Below are positions 42,146 to 51,773 of a stretch of DNA of 64,000 bases, piece after piece. Source of the stretch: Bacteroidota bacterium (GTDB lineage: Bacteria; Bacteroidota; Bacteroidia; Sphingobacteriales; Sphingobacteriaceae); assembly GCA_013285685.1 (NCBI GenBank), contig JABDHD010000007.1, forward strand, positions 1 through 64,000, given 5' to 3'. The position numbers and the translations under genes are program-made. Under the pieces are notes generated by a model. It worked only from the letters and a program-made list of their open reading frames with translations. It did no database searches and had not been told where the DNA came from. Numbering within the stretch: position 1 is the first letter of the stretch; each line of letters opens with the position of its first letter.

Positions 42146-42963
42146 AAACTATCGTTGCCAACATGAACGAAACTTTAGCCGAAGCCGCTTTCAGCCGGCA
42201 GTCTGTGGTTTTTGATGAATTGTACGCTGGTAATACCATCGTAAATTATAAAAGGGAGCGGGTAAGGGATCATGTTTTAAAATACATGGCGCCGGGCAAC
42301 AGTATATTGGAGCTAAATGCCGGCACCGGCGAAGACGCGACTTTTTTTGCGCGAAAAGGTTTTAAGGTGCATGCCACGGATATTTCTGTGGGGATGCAGT
42401 CGGAGCTAAAGAAAAAAGCATTGGAAAATAAACTTGACGGTATGATCAGTACGGAGCTTTGCTCTTTTACTAAACTTGATCAACTCGAAAACAAAGGGCC
42501 CTATGATTTAATATTTTCCAATTTCGCCGGGCTGAACTGTACAAACGAACTGGATAAAGTACTGGCTTCGTTTGACAGTTTGTTAAACCCAGGTGGCGTA
42601 GTTACGCTTGTTATTTTACCAAAATTTTGCCTGTGGGAGATGTTGCTGCTGTTCAAGGGGAAGTTTAGAACGGCATTTCGCCGGTTTTTTAGCAAAACCG
42701 GTACGAAAGCGCACGTTGAAGACACTTATTTCAAATGCTGGTATTACAATCCTTCATATATCATCAAAAGGATCAGAAATAACTTTCAAGTGCTGGGTAT
42801 CGAGGGCCTGTGTACAATCGTTCCGCCATCTTATATAGAAGGTTTTGCCGAGAAGCATCCGCGGGCTTATCGCTTTTTGAAGGAAAAAGAGGATAAGCTA
42901 AAATCACGCTGGCCCTGGAAATATATCGGGGACTATTATATCATCTCGTTAAGAAAAGGCTAG
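42142..42963 (+). CDS. Class I SAM-dependent methyltransferase
   Basis: A 273-residue protein. Motif I ILELNAGTGEDATFFA is near residue 52 and is followed by VHATDISVGM and YDLIFSNFAGLNCT (motif IV). The C-terminal half is basic and may bind a membrane or an anionic substrate (LLFKGKFRTAFRRFF). It is coupled by an ATGA overlap to the second B12-type radical SAM gene and ends the plus-strand cassette. O- or N-methylation of the radical SAM product is a reasonable guess only. Confidence 0.85.
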   Translation: MKTIVANMNETLAEAAFSRQSVVFDELYAGNTIVNYKRERVRDHVLKYMAPGNSILELNAGTGEDATFFARKGFKVHATDISVGMQSELKKKALENKLDGMISTELCSFTKLDQLENKGPYDLIFSNFAGLNCTNELDKVLASFDSLLNPGGVVTLVILPKFCLWEMLLLFKGKFRTAFRRFFSKTGTKAHVEDTYFKCWYYNPSYIIKRIRNNFQVLGIEGLCTIVPPSYIEGFAEKHPRAYRFLKEKEDKLKSRWPWKYIGDYYIISLRKG

Positions 42964-42965
42964 TG

Positions 42966-43036
42966 TAAAGTCAAAAGTCTTTAGTCCTAAGTCTTTTTTC
43001 GATATGCTGACTTAAGACTTAAGACTCAAGACTAAG
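42966..43036. repeat. AAGTCTTTAGTCCTAAGTC / GACTTAAGACTTAAGAC inverted repeat
   Basis: AAAAGTCTTTAGTCCTAAGT on the left faces ACTTAAGACTTAAGACTCAA on the right. The two pair as an AT-rich hairpin between the convergent methyltransferase and nucleotidyltransferase genes, where it may serve as a bidirectional terminator. A fragment of the same words (CCTAAAGTCTTAAGTTGG) occurs at 55546. Confidence 0.62.
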
Positions 43037-43049
43037 GGTAAATTCATGG

Positions 43050-44006
43050 TTAGTGCACCAGCGAACCCTCGTAGTCTTTTAACAACCGATCCACCTTGCG
43101 CTCATATTTTAAAAGCAAATTAGCCTGGAAGTTTTTCGGATCAGGTTTTGAAAAATGCTTGCCGGTAACCATGGCCATCACCTCGCCGCGGCTGTTTAGT
43201 TGGTTATGAATGGTCTTTTTCCGCCATCTTGCGGCGGTGATTTTCATCAGCAATGTATCGACGGCGTTACCCAACGGGTTATCGAAAAAAAACTCGAAAA
43301 AGCTTTTAATAAACCATTTTTTTGTTGGTTTGGCTGAGGCCACGCGCATATTTTTATTTGGCAGGAATTCCCTTGTCCAGGCATTTGAAGCGTAGAATTT
43401 TTCAAAAACGATGTCGCCTTCCATTGGTATCAGCGTGCCGATCTCGATAGCGGTATAAATATTTTTCTCGGCGATCTGCAGTTCCTGCTCATCGATGTAA
43501 TAATTCATGCAAAAATAATGTTGCCTGTTAAACAGGAAGCTTATTTTTTTGAGACAATGCATGATGGTGCGTGCAATCCAAAGCCTGTTTTTAGCCGTAA
43601 TGATAAACAGATCGATATCAGATGTCTCGTCGGCAAAATTTTTGGATAACGAACCGGAGACAGCTACCCCGCGGACGTAAGGAAACCGGATGAGCATGCT
43701 GCCGACCCGCCGGGCGATGGCAATGAGTTCTTCAGCCTTTTTATTCCCCTCAACCCGCCTTAACGCCAGGTGGTGGTCATTTTTTAACATAAAAAACCGG
43801 TCGAACTGGTAAATCACGCCTTGGTTCACCAGTGTGCTTAATGCATCCTCAAAAAAATCGAAATGGTATTTTTTTCCGAGGAATAAATAGATCTCAGCCC
43901 TGGTTAAAGGGTACTTAAACATGTCGAAATAAGCCAGGGTGGTCAGCACCTTTTCTTTTATTTCAGACAAGTTCTTATTAATTAAGGGGAAGGATATGTT
44001 TTGCAT
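43050..44006 (-). CDS. Nucleotidyltransferase-domain protein with N-terminal winged helix
   Basis: A 318-residue protein. The N-terminal 90 residues look like a winged helix (FKYPLTRAEIYLFLGKKYHF). The Pol-beta-type nucleotidyltransferase motif GSLSKNFADETSDIDLFIIT (GS and D-x-D) is near residues 118-137. The C-terminal half is helical and basic. Such proteins transfer a nucleotide to a small molecule or protein, or act as toxins in MNT/HEPN pairs; no HEPN partner is present. It lies convergent to the radical SAM cassette and close to the polysaccharide genes. Function not assigned. Confidence 0.77.
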   Translation of the reverse strand: MQNISFPLINKNLSEIKEKVLTTLAYFDMFKYPLTRAEIYLFLGKKYHFDFFEDALSTLVNQGVIYQFDRFFMLKNDHHLALRRVEGNKKAEELIAIARRVGSMLIRFPYVRGVAVSGSLSKNFADETSDIDLFIITAKNRLWIARTIMHCLKKISFLFNRQHYFCMNYYIDEQELQIAEKNIYTAIEIGTLIPMEGDIVFEKFYASNAWTREFLPNKNMRVASAKPTKKWFIKSFFEFFFDNPLGNAVDTLLMKITAARWRKKTIHNQLNSRGEVMAMVTGKHFSKPDPKNFQANLLLKYERKVDRLLKDYEGSLVH

Positions 44007-44109
44007 TTTTTTGCTGTAGGGACCACCCTGATCTTATAATAATGACGGCATCAATAACCGTTTGGTTGCCTTTGTTGTAAATATTGTATCATATTTAAAG
44101 GACTGATAA

Positions 44110-45429
44110 TCAATATTGTATTTGAGCCTCAGTTAAAACTTTTTCCTCGGCTATTATAATCTTCAACTCGCCTGACCCAGGAATCTGATTTCCCTGTCTT
44201 TTTTCAACCGAAAACATAAAAAAAGAAAAAAAGAATGCGTAGAAAAATGTCCCTTTATCTACGTCGAGCAGGTTTTCAGAAACAGACACCAGTGCGATCA
44301 CCGTGATGAAAGCAAAAAATGGCAGGTCCTTTCTCGTAGTGGACGTTTTAAAACCCATGGCGATGGTCGCCAGGTAAACCAGGAGTCCTATAATCCCCGA
44401 TTTTAAGGCGATACTTAAATATTCGCTGTGTCCGTTAAGCCGCTGAAGGAATGAATCGTACATTTTTTTTCTGTAAAAACCATCCTGTAGCAGGCCGATC
44501 TCCGTACCTGCGCCATACCCTATGAGTGGCTTTTTTTTGATTAGTTCAAAAGTCGTTTCCCAACGCGTAAGGCGGCTGTCATAAGTTTCGCCTACGGTTT
44601 GTTCTGCTAAATCTGCCTTTAGCAAGGTGCCCAGCCTGTATTTAAATGTGGGGAACGCCAGAATTGCACTTCCGACGAAAATAGTAAGCGACATTGACGC
44701 TATAATAAATTTCACCCGTGCCCGGCCCCGGAACAAAAACCAGGGAATAGCAACATTTATAATGATAACCAGGGCGAGTAAAATAGATTTGGAACTCAAC
44801 TGGATGATGCCTGCCGTCAGAATGAGGCAGCATACAAAGTTAAATAGCCTGCCGAAACTATTGCGCTCCCTTATGATGTACGATAGCAGGTAAGCCAATG
44901 CCACCATTAACTGCATCGAAAAAAATGTGGCATGCATATCGATCGGCTCTGAGAAATTATGGTTGGTAAAACGGTCCGAGAAAATGGTTGACCACGACAG
45001 CCGATAATGCCTTATGGTGATAAATGCATCAGCATACAGGTAAATAACGGTTGCTGTACAAACCCATGCGAAAGTTTGCAGCAATTTGGGTTGATATTTG
45101 CGAATATCCAAGGGGTTTAGGCAAAATACCAGGGGGAAAACAAGGATCGTTATCTGTTTTCCCCATTCATTAAAAGCTTCCGGTTTATTGAAAGAATAGA
45201 TCGTGCTGCATACTGTAAGCAGGAACACGGATTGCAAAGCAAATACCCGGGTATTAAATATTGGTTTTATATGCTCCTTTTTTAGGTGTATAAGCGTATG
45301 AATAACATAGCTGATCAGGATCAGGTGACTGTAAAACAAATCAAAAGGCAGGCTGACCAGCAAGGCCATCAAATGATAATAGCTTATTTTATTAGCCAGG
45401 CTGTCTTTTATATTAAATAGTGCTGCCAT
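44110..45429 (-). CDS. O-antigen ligase/polymerase-type membrane protein
   Basis: A 439-residue protein with about 10-12 membrane helices. The large outer loop contains TYDSRLTRWETTFELIKKKP, LIGYGAGTEIGLLQDG and LNGHSEYLSIALKSGIIGLL, which is the Wzy_C/WaaL pattern (R-x3-W and H-x-E/D segments). The protein could ligate a finished glycan to its acceptor or polymerise repeats. It overlaps the DUF1972 glycosyltransferase gene by 17 bases and is last in the minus-strand operon. A second, divergent candidate polymerase is at 48568. Confidence 0.83.
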   Translation of the reverse strand: MAALFNIKDSLANKISYYHLMALLVSLPFDLFYSHLILISYVIHTLIHLKKEHIKPIFNTRVFALQSVFLLTVCSTIYSFNKPEAFNEWGKQITILVFPLVFCLNPLDIRKYQPKLLQTFAWVCTATVIYLYADAFITIRHYRLSWSTIFSDRFTNHNFSEPIDMHATFFSMQLMVALAYLLSYIIRERNSFGRLFNFVCCLILTAGIIQLSSKSILLALVIIINVAIPWFLFRGRARVKFIIASMSLTIFVGSAILAFPTFKYRLGTLLKADLAEQTVGETYDSRLTRWETTFELIKKKPLIGYGAGTEIGLLQDGFYRKKMYDSFLQRLNGHSEYLSIALKSGIIGLLVYLATIAMGFKTSTTRKDLPFFAFITVIALVSVSENLLDVDKGTFFYAFFFSFFMFSVEKRQGNQIPGSGELKIIIAEEKVLTEAQIQY

Positions 45430-46534
45430 GTTTGGTTTTATAGTGGCACTCCAGGATAAATTTTTCGTATTGATCGATAATGCCTTCCCAGTTAAACTGG
45501 TATTTTATTTTATGCAGGTTATTACTTACCATTACTTTTTCGGTTTCCTTGTGCTGAACAGTTTCAACAAGATGGCGTACCTCGTCGGCGCTCGAGAAAT
45601 AAAACGCATCCGCGTGCAAAACCGACTTATTGAACGGGTTATTATGTGCCGCGATTAATGCTTCACTGGCCATTGCTTCTAATAACGACGGGTTTGTGCC
45701 CCCAACGCTATGCCCGTGAAAATACAGGTACGAATTATTTTGCAATGCACGCACCCGGCCGTTGTCATATATCGCCCCGTTAAATTCAATGCGTTCGTCG
45801 TTTTTAAACCGATGCCGGATGAATTTTCCAAAACGGTTATCCGTGTTGCCCAATACCTTGAATTTCTTAGGCGAATTGCTGTTATTAAAACCTTCAAGTA
45901 TGGTTTCGATATTATTTTCGGGCTCCATTCTGGCCATCAGCAAAAAATAGTCCTCCTTTAGCGCTTCCCCCGTCTCCGGCTGTTCCCGCTCTTCATCGGA
46001 AAAGAGGTCTGCGCCGTAAGGAATGTACCTGCTCTCTATCTGGTATTTTTCACCAAGGTAGGATTTGATCACCAGCGAGTCGGATATGTAAAACTGGCTG
46101 TATTTTACCGCGAGCCGTTCAGCGTACTTTAAAAACTGCTGCACGGGCCCCGAGTATTTCGAACGCTTCCATTCCAGTCCGTCCATATTGGTGATGATCG
46201 TGCTTTTCGAAGGGTACAGTCTCCCCCAAACCGAGCTGCTGGTGTAACCCATCAGTAAAACCACGTCAAAATTTCTTTTCCTGGCGTCGAGCAGGCAGTT
46301 TAAGTCATAAATAAACTGGCCGGCGGCGCCCATGGACTTTTCAGGATCAAAACAATGTTTTATGTTCACACCGTTCCATTCCTTTTCTTGATAGGGATGC
46401 GTATCGGAGTTATAAACCGTGACCGAATGCCCCCTTTTTACCAAACCTACGGACACATATTCGGAAATATGTTCAAATCCCCCGTAATGGTTTGGAATCC
46501 CTCTCGTTCCCAGGATAGCGATGTTTAATTTCAT
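45413..46534 (-). CDS. DUF1972 glycosyltransferase (rhamnosyltransferase-like, GT4)
   Basis: A 373-residue GT-B enzyme. The N-terminus IAILGTRGIPNHYGGFE is the DUF1972 hallmark. HCFDPEKSMGAAGQFIYDLN and TNMDGLEWKRSKYS are also characteristic. The donor domain has LLMARMEPENNIETILEGF, FHGHSVGGTNPSLLEAMASE. Relatives include WchF- and Cps2T-type enzymes that add beta-1,4-rhamnose early in capsule assembly; the sugar here is inferred. It overlaps its neighbours by 17 bases downstream and 4 bases upstream, indicating one transcript. Confidence 0.87.
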   Translation of the reverse strand: MKLNIAILGTRGIPNHYGGFEHISEYVSVGLVKRGHSVTVYNSDTHPYQEKEWNGVNIKHCFDPEKSMGAAGQFIYDLNCLLDARKRNFDVVLLMGYTSSSVWGRLYPSKSTIITNMDGLEWKRSKYSGPVQQFLKYAERLAVKYSQFYISDSLVIKSYLGEKYQIESRYIPYGADLFSDEEREQPETGEALKEDYFLLMARMEPENNIETILEGFNNSNSPKKFKVLGNTDNRFGKFIRHRFKNDERIEFNGAIYDNGRVRALQNNSYLYFHGHSVGGTNPSLLEAMASEALIAAHNNPFNKSVLHADAFYFSSADEVRHLVETVQHKETEKVMVSNNLHKIKYQFNWEGIIDQYEKFILECHYKTKHGSTI

Positions 46535-47607
46535 ATTGCTAATGCGGTTTGATATGCTTTAAATGTTTGAGCTGCAGCCTGTCTCCAGGTATATTGATCC
46601 ATTATTTTTTTGCGTAGTGCTTCAGCCGGCTGCGCTGTGCTGGCCTTTTCTATCGCCTCAAGTATGCTTTTCGGGTCCGATGGATCGCAATAAAACGCTT
46701 CATCGCCGAAATATTCCCGGGTGTCACCTTTATCTGTTATCACGATGTTACATCCCATAGTAGCCGCTTCGATCGAGCTCAAGCCAGTCGTTTCAAACCA
46801 ACTCGGCAGCGCGTGAACTTTTGCCTCCAGGTAATATTCAACCAGCTTTTCCTGCGCCACATGGTCAATGAAAATGACGTTTTCGGCGGCAATCTTGCGG
46901 CATTCACTATAATAGTCGGGCTGGTTAGGCGCAGGCGCACCGATGATCAGCAAACGAAACCGGGTGTTATTTAACGCCCGTATCAGGCCCAACTGGTTTT
47001 TAATACCTTCTACACGCGCCGCACAAACTACCAGGTTGCCGTTTTTTTTGATGGTTCCATTGGTTTTAAATAGCGCCGGGTTAACGCCGTTGGGTATTAC
47101 CCTATAGTCGGCCTTTGTAAAATAACTTTGCCGGATGCGCCGGTATTCCGATTCTGAATTAGGAAGCAGCATATTAGCCCTGCCCAGTATTTCAACAATG
47201 CTATTGCGCTGGCCCTTCCAGGTATAAGACAGGCTGGCCAAATGATCACGACCGAGCAGCCACCGGGCTATGGTTTTCAGATACTCGATACTATCGCCGG
47301 GCAGCCAGGTAAATAATATGCCAATTCCCTTGCGGTGGTTTTTGTCGTACTCCTCGTAGTTGCAAAGTATGGTTGACACTACAAACGGTTTTTTTGCTTT
47401 TTTACAGTGATACAGAATATCAGCCGGCCGGACGATGTTAAAAAAGTGAAGCAGGCTATATTTTTCATAGGGGATATTTTGGTTGGATAGTAATATGTTT
47501 ACATCAACGCCGATAGCAATCAACTCCCTGGCGGTTTGCTCAATCTGAATCGTGTCGCCTCCGGGAGCAGTGTACAATGTCGATCTGGTTATAAATGCAA
47601 CTTTCAT
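46531..47607 (-). CDS. Family 4-type glycosyltransferase
   Basis: A 358-residue GT-B enzyme. It has TLYTAPGGDTIQIEQTAREL at the acceptor side, and VVCAARVEGIKNQLGLIRAL, VIFIDHVAQEKLVEYYLEAK and PSWFETTGLSSIEAATMGC at the donor side (EX7E motif). No signal peptide. Coupled by ATGA to the DUF1972 gene and separated by 11 bases from the GT2 gene upstream. It probably adds one sugar to the repeat unit. Confidence 0.88.
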   Translation of the reverse strand: MKVAFITRSTLYTAPGGDTIQIEQTARELIAIGVDVNILLSNQNIPYEKYSLLHFFNIVRPADILYHCKKAKKPFVVSTILCNYEEYDKNHRKGIGILFTWLPGDSIEYLKTIARWLLGRDHLASLSYTWKGQRNSIVEILGRANMLLPNSESEYRRIRQSYFTKADYRVIPNGVNPALFKTNGTIKKNGNLVVCAARVEGIKNQLGLIRALNNTRFRLLIIGAPAPNQPDYYSECRKIAAENVIFIDHVAQEKLVEYYLEAKVHALPSWFETTGLSSIEAATMGCNIVITDKGDTREYFGDEAFYCDPSDPKSILEAIEKASTAQPAEALRKKIMDQYTWRQAAAQTFKAYQTALAI

Positions 47608-47618
47608 CTTTGTTTTAT

Positions 47619-48581
47619 TTATGCCCGCCTGGCGCTCATCTTGTATATCCAGTTAATTAATCGTTCCGGCAAATAGCTCATGGTATAAATGATATAATTG
47701 TCCAGCCGGAATGGCTGCAGGTTCATCGCCCTTACCACGTTATACCTTGCTTTTTCGGGCTGATAATTGTTAACCAGGAATTTTTTACTGCATAGTGCGT
47801 AATAAGCGCCTTCTTTCTTTCGCGCGGGATATTGCTTCCCGCTGATCTGGTATAATTCCGTTCCCTGTTCCTCAGTTATGCTTTTGTTGCGCAGGCTGGT
47901 ATATTTTATAGACCGGAATTTCCGCGAATGCCATCGTTCATCCACCGTGATAGATTCGGGGTTGAGCCGGACTTTTATAAGCGCTTTTGACAGGTTACAT
48001 GCTTTTTGATTTCCCAGGATATTTACCCATAAAAAATGGTCCTCATAGGTATAAGCATGTTCATTATACCCGCCGTTGCTGATGATCAGCTCCTTTTTAT
48101 AAAGTACGCTGGAGTGAATAAAAGGACACACCGAGTATTTCAGTTGCTGTATTTCCTCGTTCAAATGGGCTATAGGGTAGTGGGTGAATATGTAATGACC
48201 GTCGGCGTCTACATAGTCGGCTGCGGAGCCTATTACGCTGTATTCGGGGTAGCTTGTTATAAAGTCGTATTGTATTTTGAGCCTGTCGGGATAGCAAATA
48301 TCGTCAGCATCAAACCTGGCAACGTAGGGCGCCCGTGCATGTGAAAGGCCGAGGTTAAGGGCTGCTGATACGCCTTTGTTTTGCTGGCTAAGAAGCATCA
48401 CGCGCGGATCTTTAAACGAAGCGATGACCTTAGCCGTGTCGTCGGTAGAGCCATCGTTGACGATCAATAGTTCAAAATCGGTAAAGGTTTGCTCCAGCAC
48501 CGACCTGATCGCGTCAGCAATATACCTTTCCGCATTATAGGCAGGCATTAAAACCGTCACTTTTGGCTCATTGCAGTTCAT
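47619..48581 (-). CDS. Family 2-type glycosyltransferase
   Basis: A 320-residue GT-A enzyme. KVTVLMPAYNAERYIADAI opens the fold, IVNDGSTDDT binds nucleotide sugar, and VARFDADDICYPDRL carries the D-x-D metal site. SYPEYSVIGSAADYVDADG and YEDHFLWVN (ED motif) follow. No membrane helix. The gene overlaps the polymerase-like gene upstream by 14 bases. It is one of at least five sugar transferases in the locus. Confidence 0.9.
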   Translation of the reverse strand: MNCNEPKVTVLMPAYNAERYIADAIRSVLEQTFTDFELLIVNDGSTDDTAKVIASFKDPRVMLLSQQNKGVSAALNLGLSHARAPYVARFDADDICYPDRLKIQYDFITSYPEYSVIGSAADYVDADGHYIFTHYPIAHLNEEIQQLKYSVCPFIHSSVLYKKELIISNGGYNEHAYTYEDHFLWVNILGNQKACNLSKALIKVRLNPESITVDERWHSRKFRSIKYTSLRNKSITEEQGTELYQISGKQYPARKKEGAYYALCSKKFLVNNYQPEKARYNVVRAMNLQPFRLDNYIIYTMSYLPERLINWIYKMSARRA

Positions 48582-50205
48582 TCAATGCTGGTTTTAATTT
48601 GTTTTCTTTAATGTTGAGGAGGAGCAGCAATTCAAAAAATACGATTACTGATAGCTGCTCAAACCAATAATCTATAAAAAACACGGCCAGCATCAGCGCC
48701 AGTACAGGCAGGCCGTAGCTGAGGTATTTATATTGCCTGATGAAGAAACCGAGATAAAAGATGCAAAAAGCCAGTACCCCCAATACCCCATACTCGGCAA
48801 GCAACTGATCATATACCGAAGAAGGGCTGTTTGCCAGTGAGTGCAACTCGGATTTTTTACTAAAAAAGTTTAGGTACACATCAAGATGGTTCGATATAAA
48901 ATCGTTGCTTATGTAGATATATTTGGCGGGATAACCACCCTCCAGGCCAAGCCCTGTCGCCTTAAATGCCACTTTGGATGAAAAGTTACCGATCCCGTCG
49001 CCGGCGATCATTTTAAGCGGATGATGCTGCAAAAAATTCAGCGTTTGCAGGAAAGCAATGCCCTTGCCCGGCAAACCATAGGAAAAGCTGTTTTTTGATG
49101 AAATGGGCAATTCTGATTTATGGGTGCCGATAAATGCCAGTAATTGCCTTTGTTCGCTGTCAGTATCCGTTGCTGTTTGAAACGGGGGTGTGTTAATATC
49201 AGGCCCCGGGACGATATACCTGCCCTTGCCAACGGATGGAATAATGCGGGCCGGCGATTTTTGCGGCTGATTTGCCTGGTTTTTGCTTTTGACGCTGTCG
49301 AGGTAATTTTGCGCGGTTTGACGTCTCAGTTCTTCTGGACTTAGAGACGGCTTACTAACGGCCCCCATTTGCGTAACGGGCGGAAGTGTTGGCGGTTTGA
49401 CTACATTCTTAATCGTCTGATAGGTGTAAAGGTCATTTTGCGGCGAAACCTTGGCCATAAAAATTGCCAGTAGCACAGTGCAAACAACAATGACACTCTT
49501 TTGGTCACGATTAGTTTTAAAAATGAACATTGCCATAAGCACGATCATTAAAGCCAGGTTGGTGAAATTGCTGCCGGTAAGCAGCATGATGGCCATACAG
49601 ACCAATACCATCAGCGAATTTTTTTTGACCAGGAAATAAATAACCCCAAAACCGTTGATCACGGCATTGGTTGTGGAAGTATCCAGGGTCACCCCGCGGA
49701 TATAGTCGCCGGTTTGTATAAAATATTTTTGATAATCCCCCTGGTAACGGTACGGATTTAGCGCGCCCGTTTCCCAAATGATCATGCCGATATTAAGCAG
49801 CGATATAGCGGCATTGATTATAAAAAATGCCAGGATCGTTCGGTGAATTACTTCCGTATCATTTTTTTCGACAGCTAATTTAACCTGGTGAATAGCCAGC
49901 AGGCACAAAGCCCAAAAAGTAAGCCCCATAAAAAATACGGGCAGGTAGTTTAATCCGTCAGCAGTATAATTTAATACAAGGCCGATAAAAGCAATGCCAA
50001 TAATTGCCGGGTAGAATAACGGAAGCCTTGAATTTTTGAAGCTAAACTTAAATCTGAAATTGAAACGCAATAAATAAATGACCAGGATGGCAAAAAATTT
50101 TACCGCAAGTTTAACATCTAAAAAAAGCGTCAAAAAAACCAGGAGTTGCCAGTCTACAGCATTAAGTACTCTTTTGAAATTTAAATTCCTGGGGCTATAA
50201 AACAT
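48568..50205 (-). CDS. Polymerase-like membrane protein with a long proline-rich outer loop (Wzy candidate)
   Basis: About 545 residues from ATG 50205; a TTG nine codons upstream is less likely. There are roughly eight helices before residue 260 and two to three after 480. The region between them (about 270-470) is hydrophilic and Pro/Gln-rich (VVKPPTLPPVTQMGAVSKPS), then contains MIAGDGIGNFSSKVAFKATG, which recalls the G-x-G region of O-antigen polymerases. With a Wzx-type flippase next door it is a good Wzy candidate, but no strong family motif was seen. Confidence 0.68.
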   Translation of the reverse strand: MFYSPRNLNFKRVLNAVDWQLLVFLTLFLDVKLAVKFFAILVIYLLRFNFRFKFSFKNSRLPLFYPAIIGIAFIGLVLNYTADGLNYLPVFFMGLTFWALCLLAIHQVKLAVEKNDTEVIHRTILAFFIINAAISLLNIGMIIWETGALNPYRYQGDYQKYFIQTGDYIRGVTLDTSTTNAVINGFGVIYFLVKKNSLMVLVCMAIMLLTGSNFTNLALMIVLMAMFIFKTNRDQKSVIVVCTVLLAIFMAKVSPQNDLYTYQTIKNVVKPPTLPPVTQMGAVSKPSLSPEELRRQTAQNYLDSVKSKNQANQPQKSPARIIPSVGKGRYIVPGPDINTPPFQTATDTDSEQRQLLAFIGTHKSELPISSKNSFSYGLPGKGIAFLQTLNFLQHHPLKMIAGDGIGNFSSKVAFKATGLGLEGGYPAKYIYISNDFISNHLDVYLNFFSKKSELHSLANSPSSVYDQLLAEYGVLGVLAFCIFYLGFFIRQYKYLSYGLPVLALMLAVFFIDYWFEQLSVIVFFELLLLLNIKENKLKPALNELQ

Positions 50206-50312
50206 TTTATCCTCAATCAACAGCAAAGGCAATTTTCGGGCCTTTTATTCAATGGAGTTACGGCCAAAAAATGTTATGGGTTGCCTGTCGGGAGACTTAA
50301 AACCGTTAAATT

Positions 50313-51725
50313 TTAGCTTAAAAGCCTTTTAAAAACATTTACGTCGGCCATCCGGAACTGTCTCGTGGAAATGATCAAAACAGTGTACGAACAGATTGAG
50401 GAGGCAAGCACCGGCAAGGTGTTATGAAATACGATTTTTGATACCATCCCGCATAAAACTGCGCACGCAATAGCGGCGATTAGCGGTTGCCAAACCGTTT
50501 TGAGCTCGTTTATTTGATTTTTTTTGAGATAGTAAATAGTTTGTACGATGCAGGCGGCCAGGTAGGCAAAGGCGGCCCCCTCATTCTTAAAAAAGGGAAT
50601 GAGCAATATGTCCCCAAATACGTTAACCGTAAAAGTAATAATGAACGATCTCAGAATCATCTTTAATTGCCCCTGTGCGAAATAGATGGTCCAAAAGAAA
50701 TTGTTCAGGTAAAGAAAAGGCAGGCAAAGAGATAAAATGAATATTGTTTTAACGTTTATCAGGCCATATTTGCCGGATGTTATTCCATCGATCACCGGCG
50801 ACCAGCAGACATTTAAAACCAAAACCGTAAGACCGGCAATTATCATCTCAATCCGTGCAAGCAGTTTGAGTTCCTTGGCAGGGATGATGGCCTGCCTGAA
50901 GATTTTGGTAAATCGCGGAATAAGCAAAGGCGCTATGGCCAATAAGGGCAGCGAGGATATTTCGAATATTTTGTAGGCAAAACTGTATTCCGCAAGTTTT
51001 ACTGCCGATACCATAAAACCGATGAATATCCAGTCGAAACGAGCGAGCGCAGAAGTGATTAGCACGACCCCTGTTTGCGGTAAGGCTTCGCGGAGCAAGC
51101 GGAAATATTTGGCCCGGTCCCATTTTATACCCGGAGACATTTTTGACGAAATAACAAATATCGAAGCGGCAAACACCAATTCGGCAGCATCACCGCCGAT
51201 AAACAGCACCATAATGTTGTGCAGGCTAAGCCGGGACGACAGACTCAGAAAAACAAGGCCGCCACAGCGAATGACGTTGGAAACGACGAGCATGGAGGCC
51301 AGCACTTTAAAACGTTCCATCCCGTTGGCGGCCTGTTTAAAAGGAGTGGAAAAGAAGATCATCAGCTTACCGGCGCCTAAGAGCAGTAACAACCAGTACA
51401 GCCTATTGGAGGTTGGCGCAAGAAAGTACGCTCCCGCTATGATCCCATAAAAAACGAGGCCGGTAAAAATAACGTGGCAGATATAAAGTGATAGCGTTGA
51501 CTTAATATCGTCGCCGGCTGCTATTTTCTTTACCACCAGTTGATCAATGCCGCAGGATAAGATGTTGAAAGCGGCTAACAGGATTGCAAGAGCAAGATTA
51601 ATCTCACCAAAGCTGCCTTTATCAAGCCCGGTTGAAAGGATATAAAATATACCAAGGCCTAATACCTGGTTTATAATAAGCTGAACTGCGTTGATAGACA
51701 GGTTTTGCAGCAATCGTCCTTTCAT
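50313..51725 (-). CDS. Wzx-type oligosaccharide flippase
   Basis: A 470-residue protein with about 12-14 membrane helices. It opens SINAVQLIINQVLGLGIFYI, and GSFGEINLALAILLAAFNIL, GIDQLVVKK and LFIGGDAAELVFAASIFVIS are typical of the polysaccharide-transport branch of MOP flippases. It would move undecaprenyl-linked repeat units across the inner membrane. It lies between the Wzy candidate and a GT2 gene, as in many Wzx/Wzy loci. Confidence 0.85.
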   Translation of the reverse strand: MKGRLLQNLSINAVQLIINQVLGLGIFYILSTGLDKGSFGEINLALAILLAAFNILSCGIDQLVVKKIAAGDDIKSTLSLYICHVIFTGLVFYGIIAGAYFLAPTSNRLYWLLLLLGAGKLMIFFSTPFKQAANGMERFKVLASMLVVSNVIRCGGLVFLSLSSRLSLHNIMVLFIGGDAAELVFAASIFVISSKMSPGIKWDRAKYFRLLREALPQTGVVLITSALARFDWIFIGFMVSAVKLAEYSFAYKIFEISSLPLLAIAPLLIPRFTKIFRQAIIPAKELKLLARIEMIIAGLTVLVLNVCWSPVIDGITSGKYGLINVKTIFILSLCLPFLYLNNFFWTIYFAQGQLKMILRSFIITFTVNVFGDILLIPFFKNEGAAFAYLAACIVQTIYYLKKNQINELKTVWQPLIAAIACAVLCGMVSKIVFHNTLPVLASSICSYTVLIISTRQFRMADVNVFKRLLS

Positions 51726-51773
51726 TGCCTAAAGGTAACCATTTTTGGCCCTGGTCCGTTGTTGCTGCTGCGT

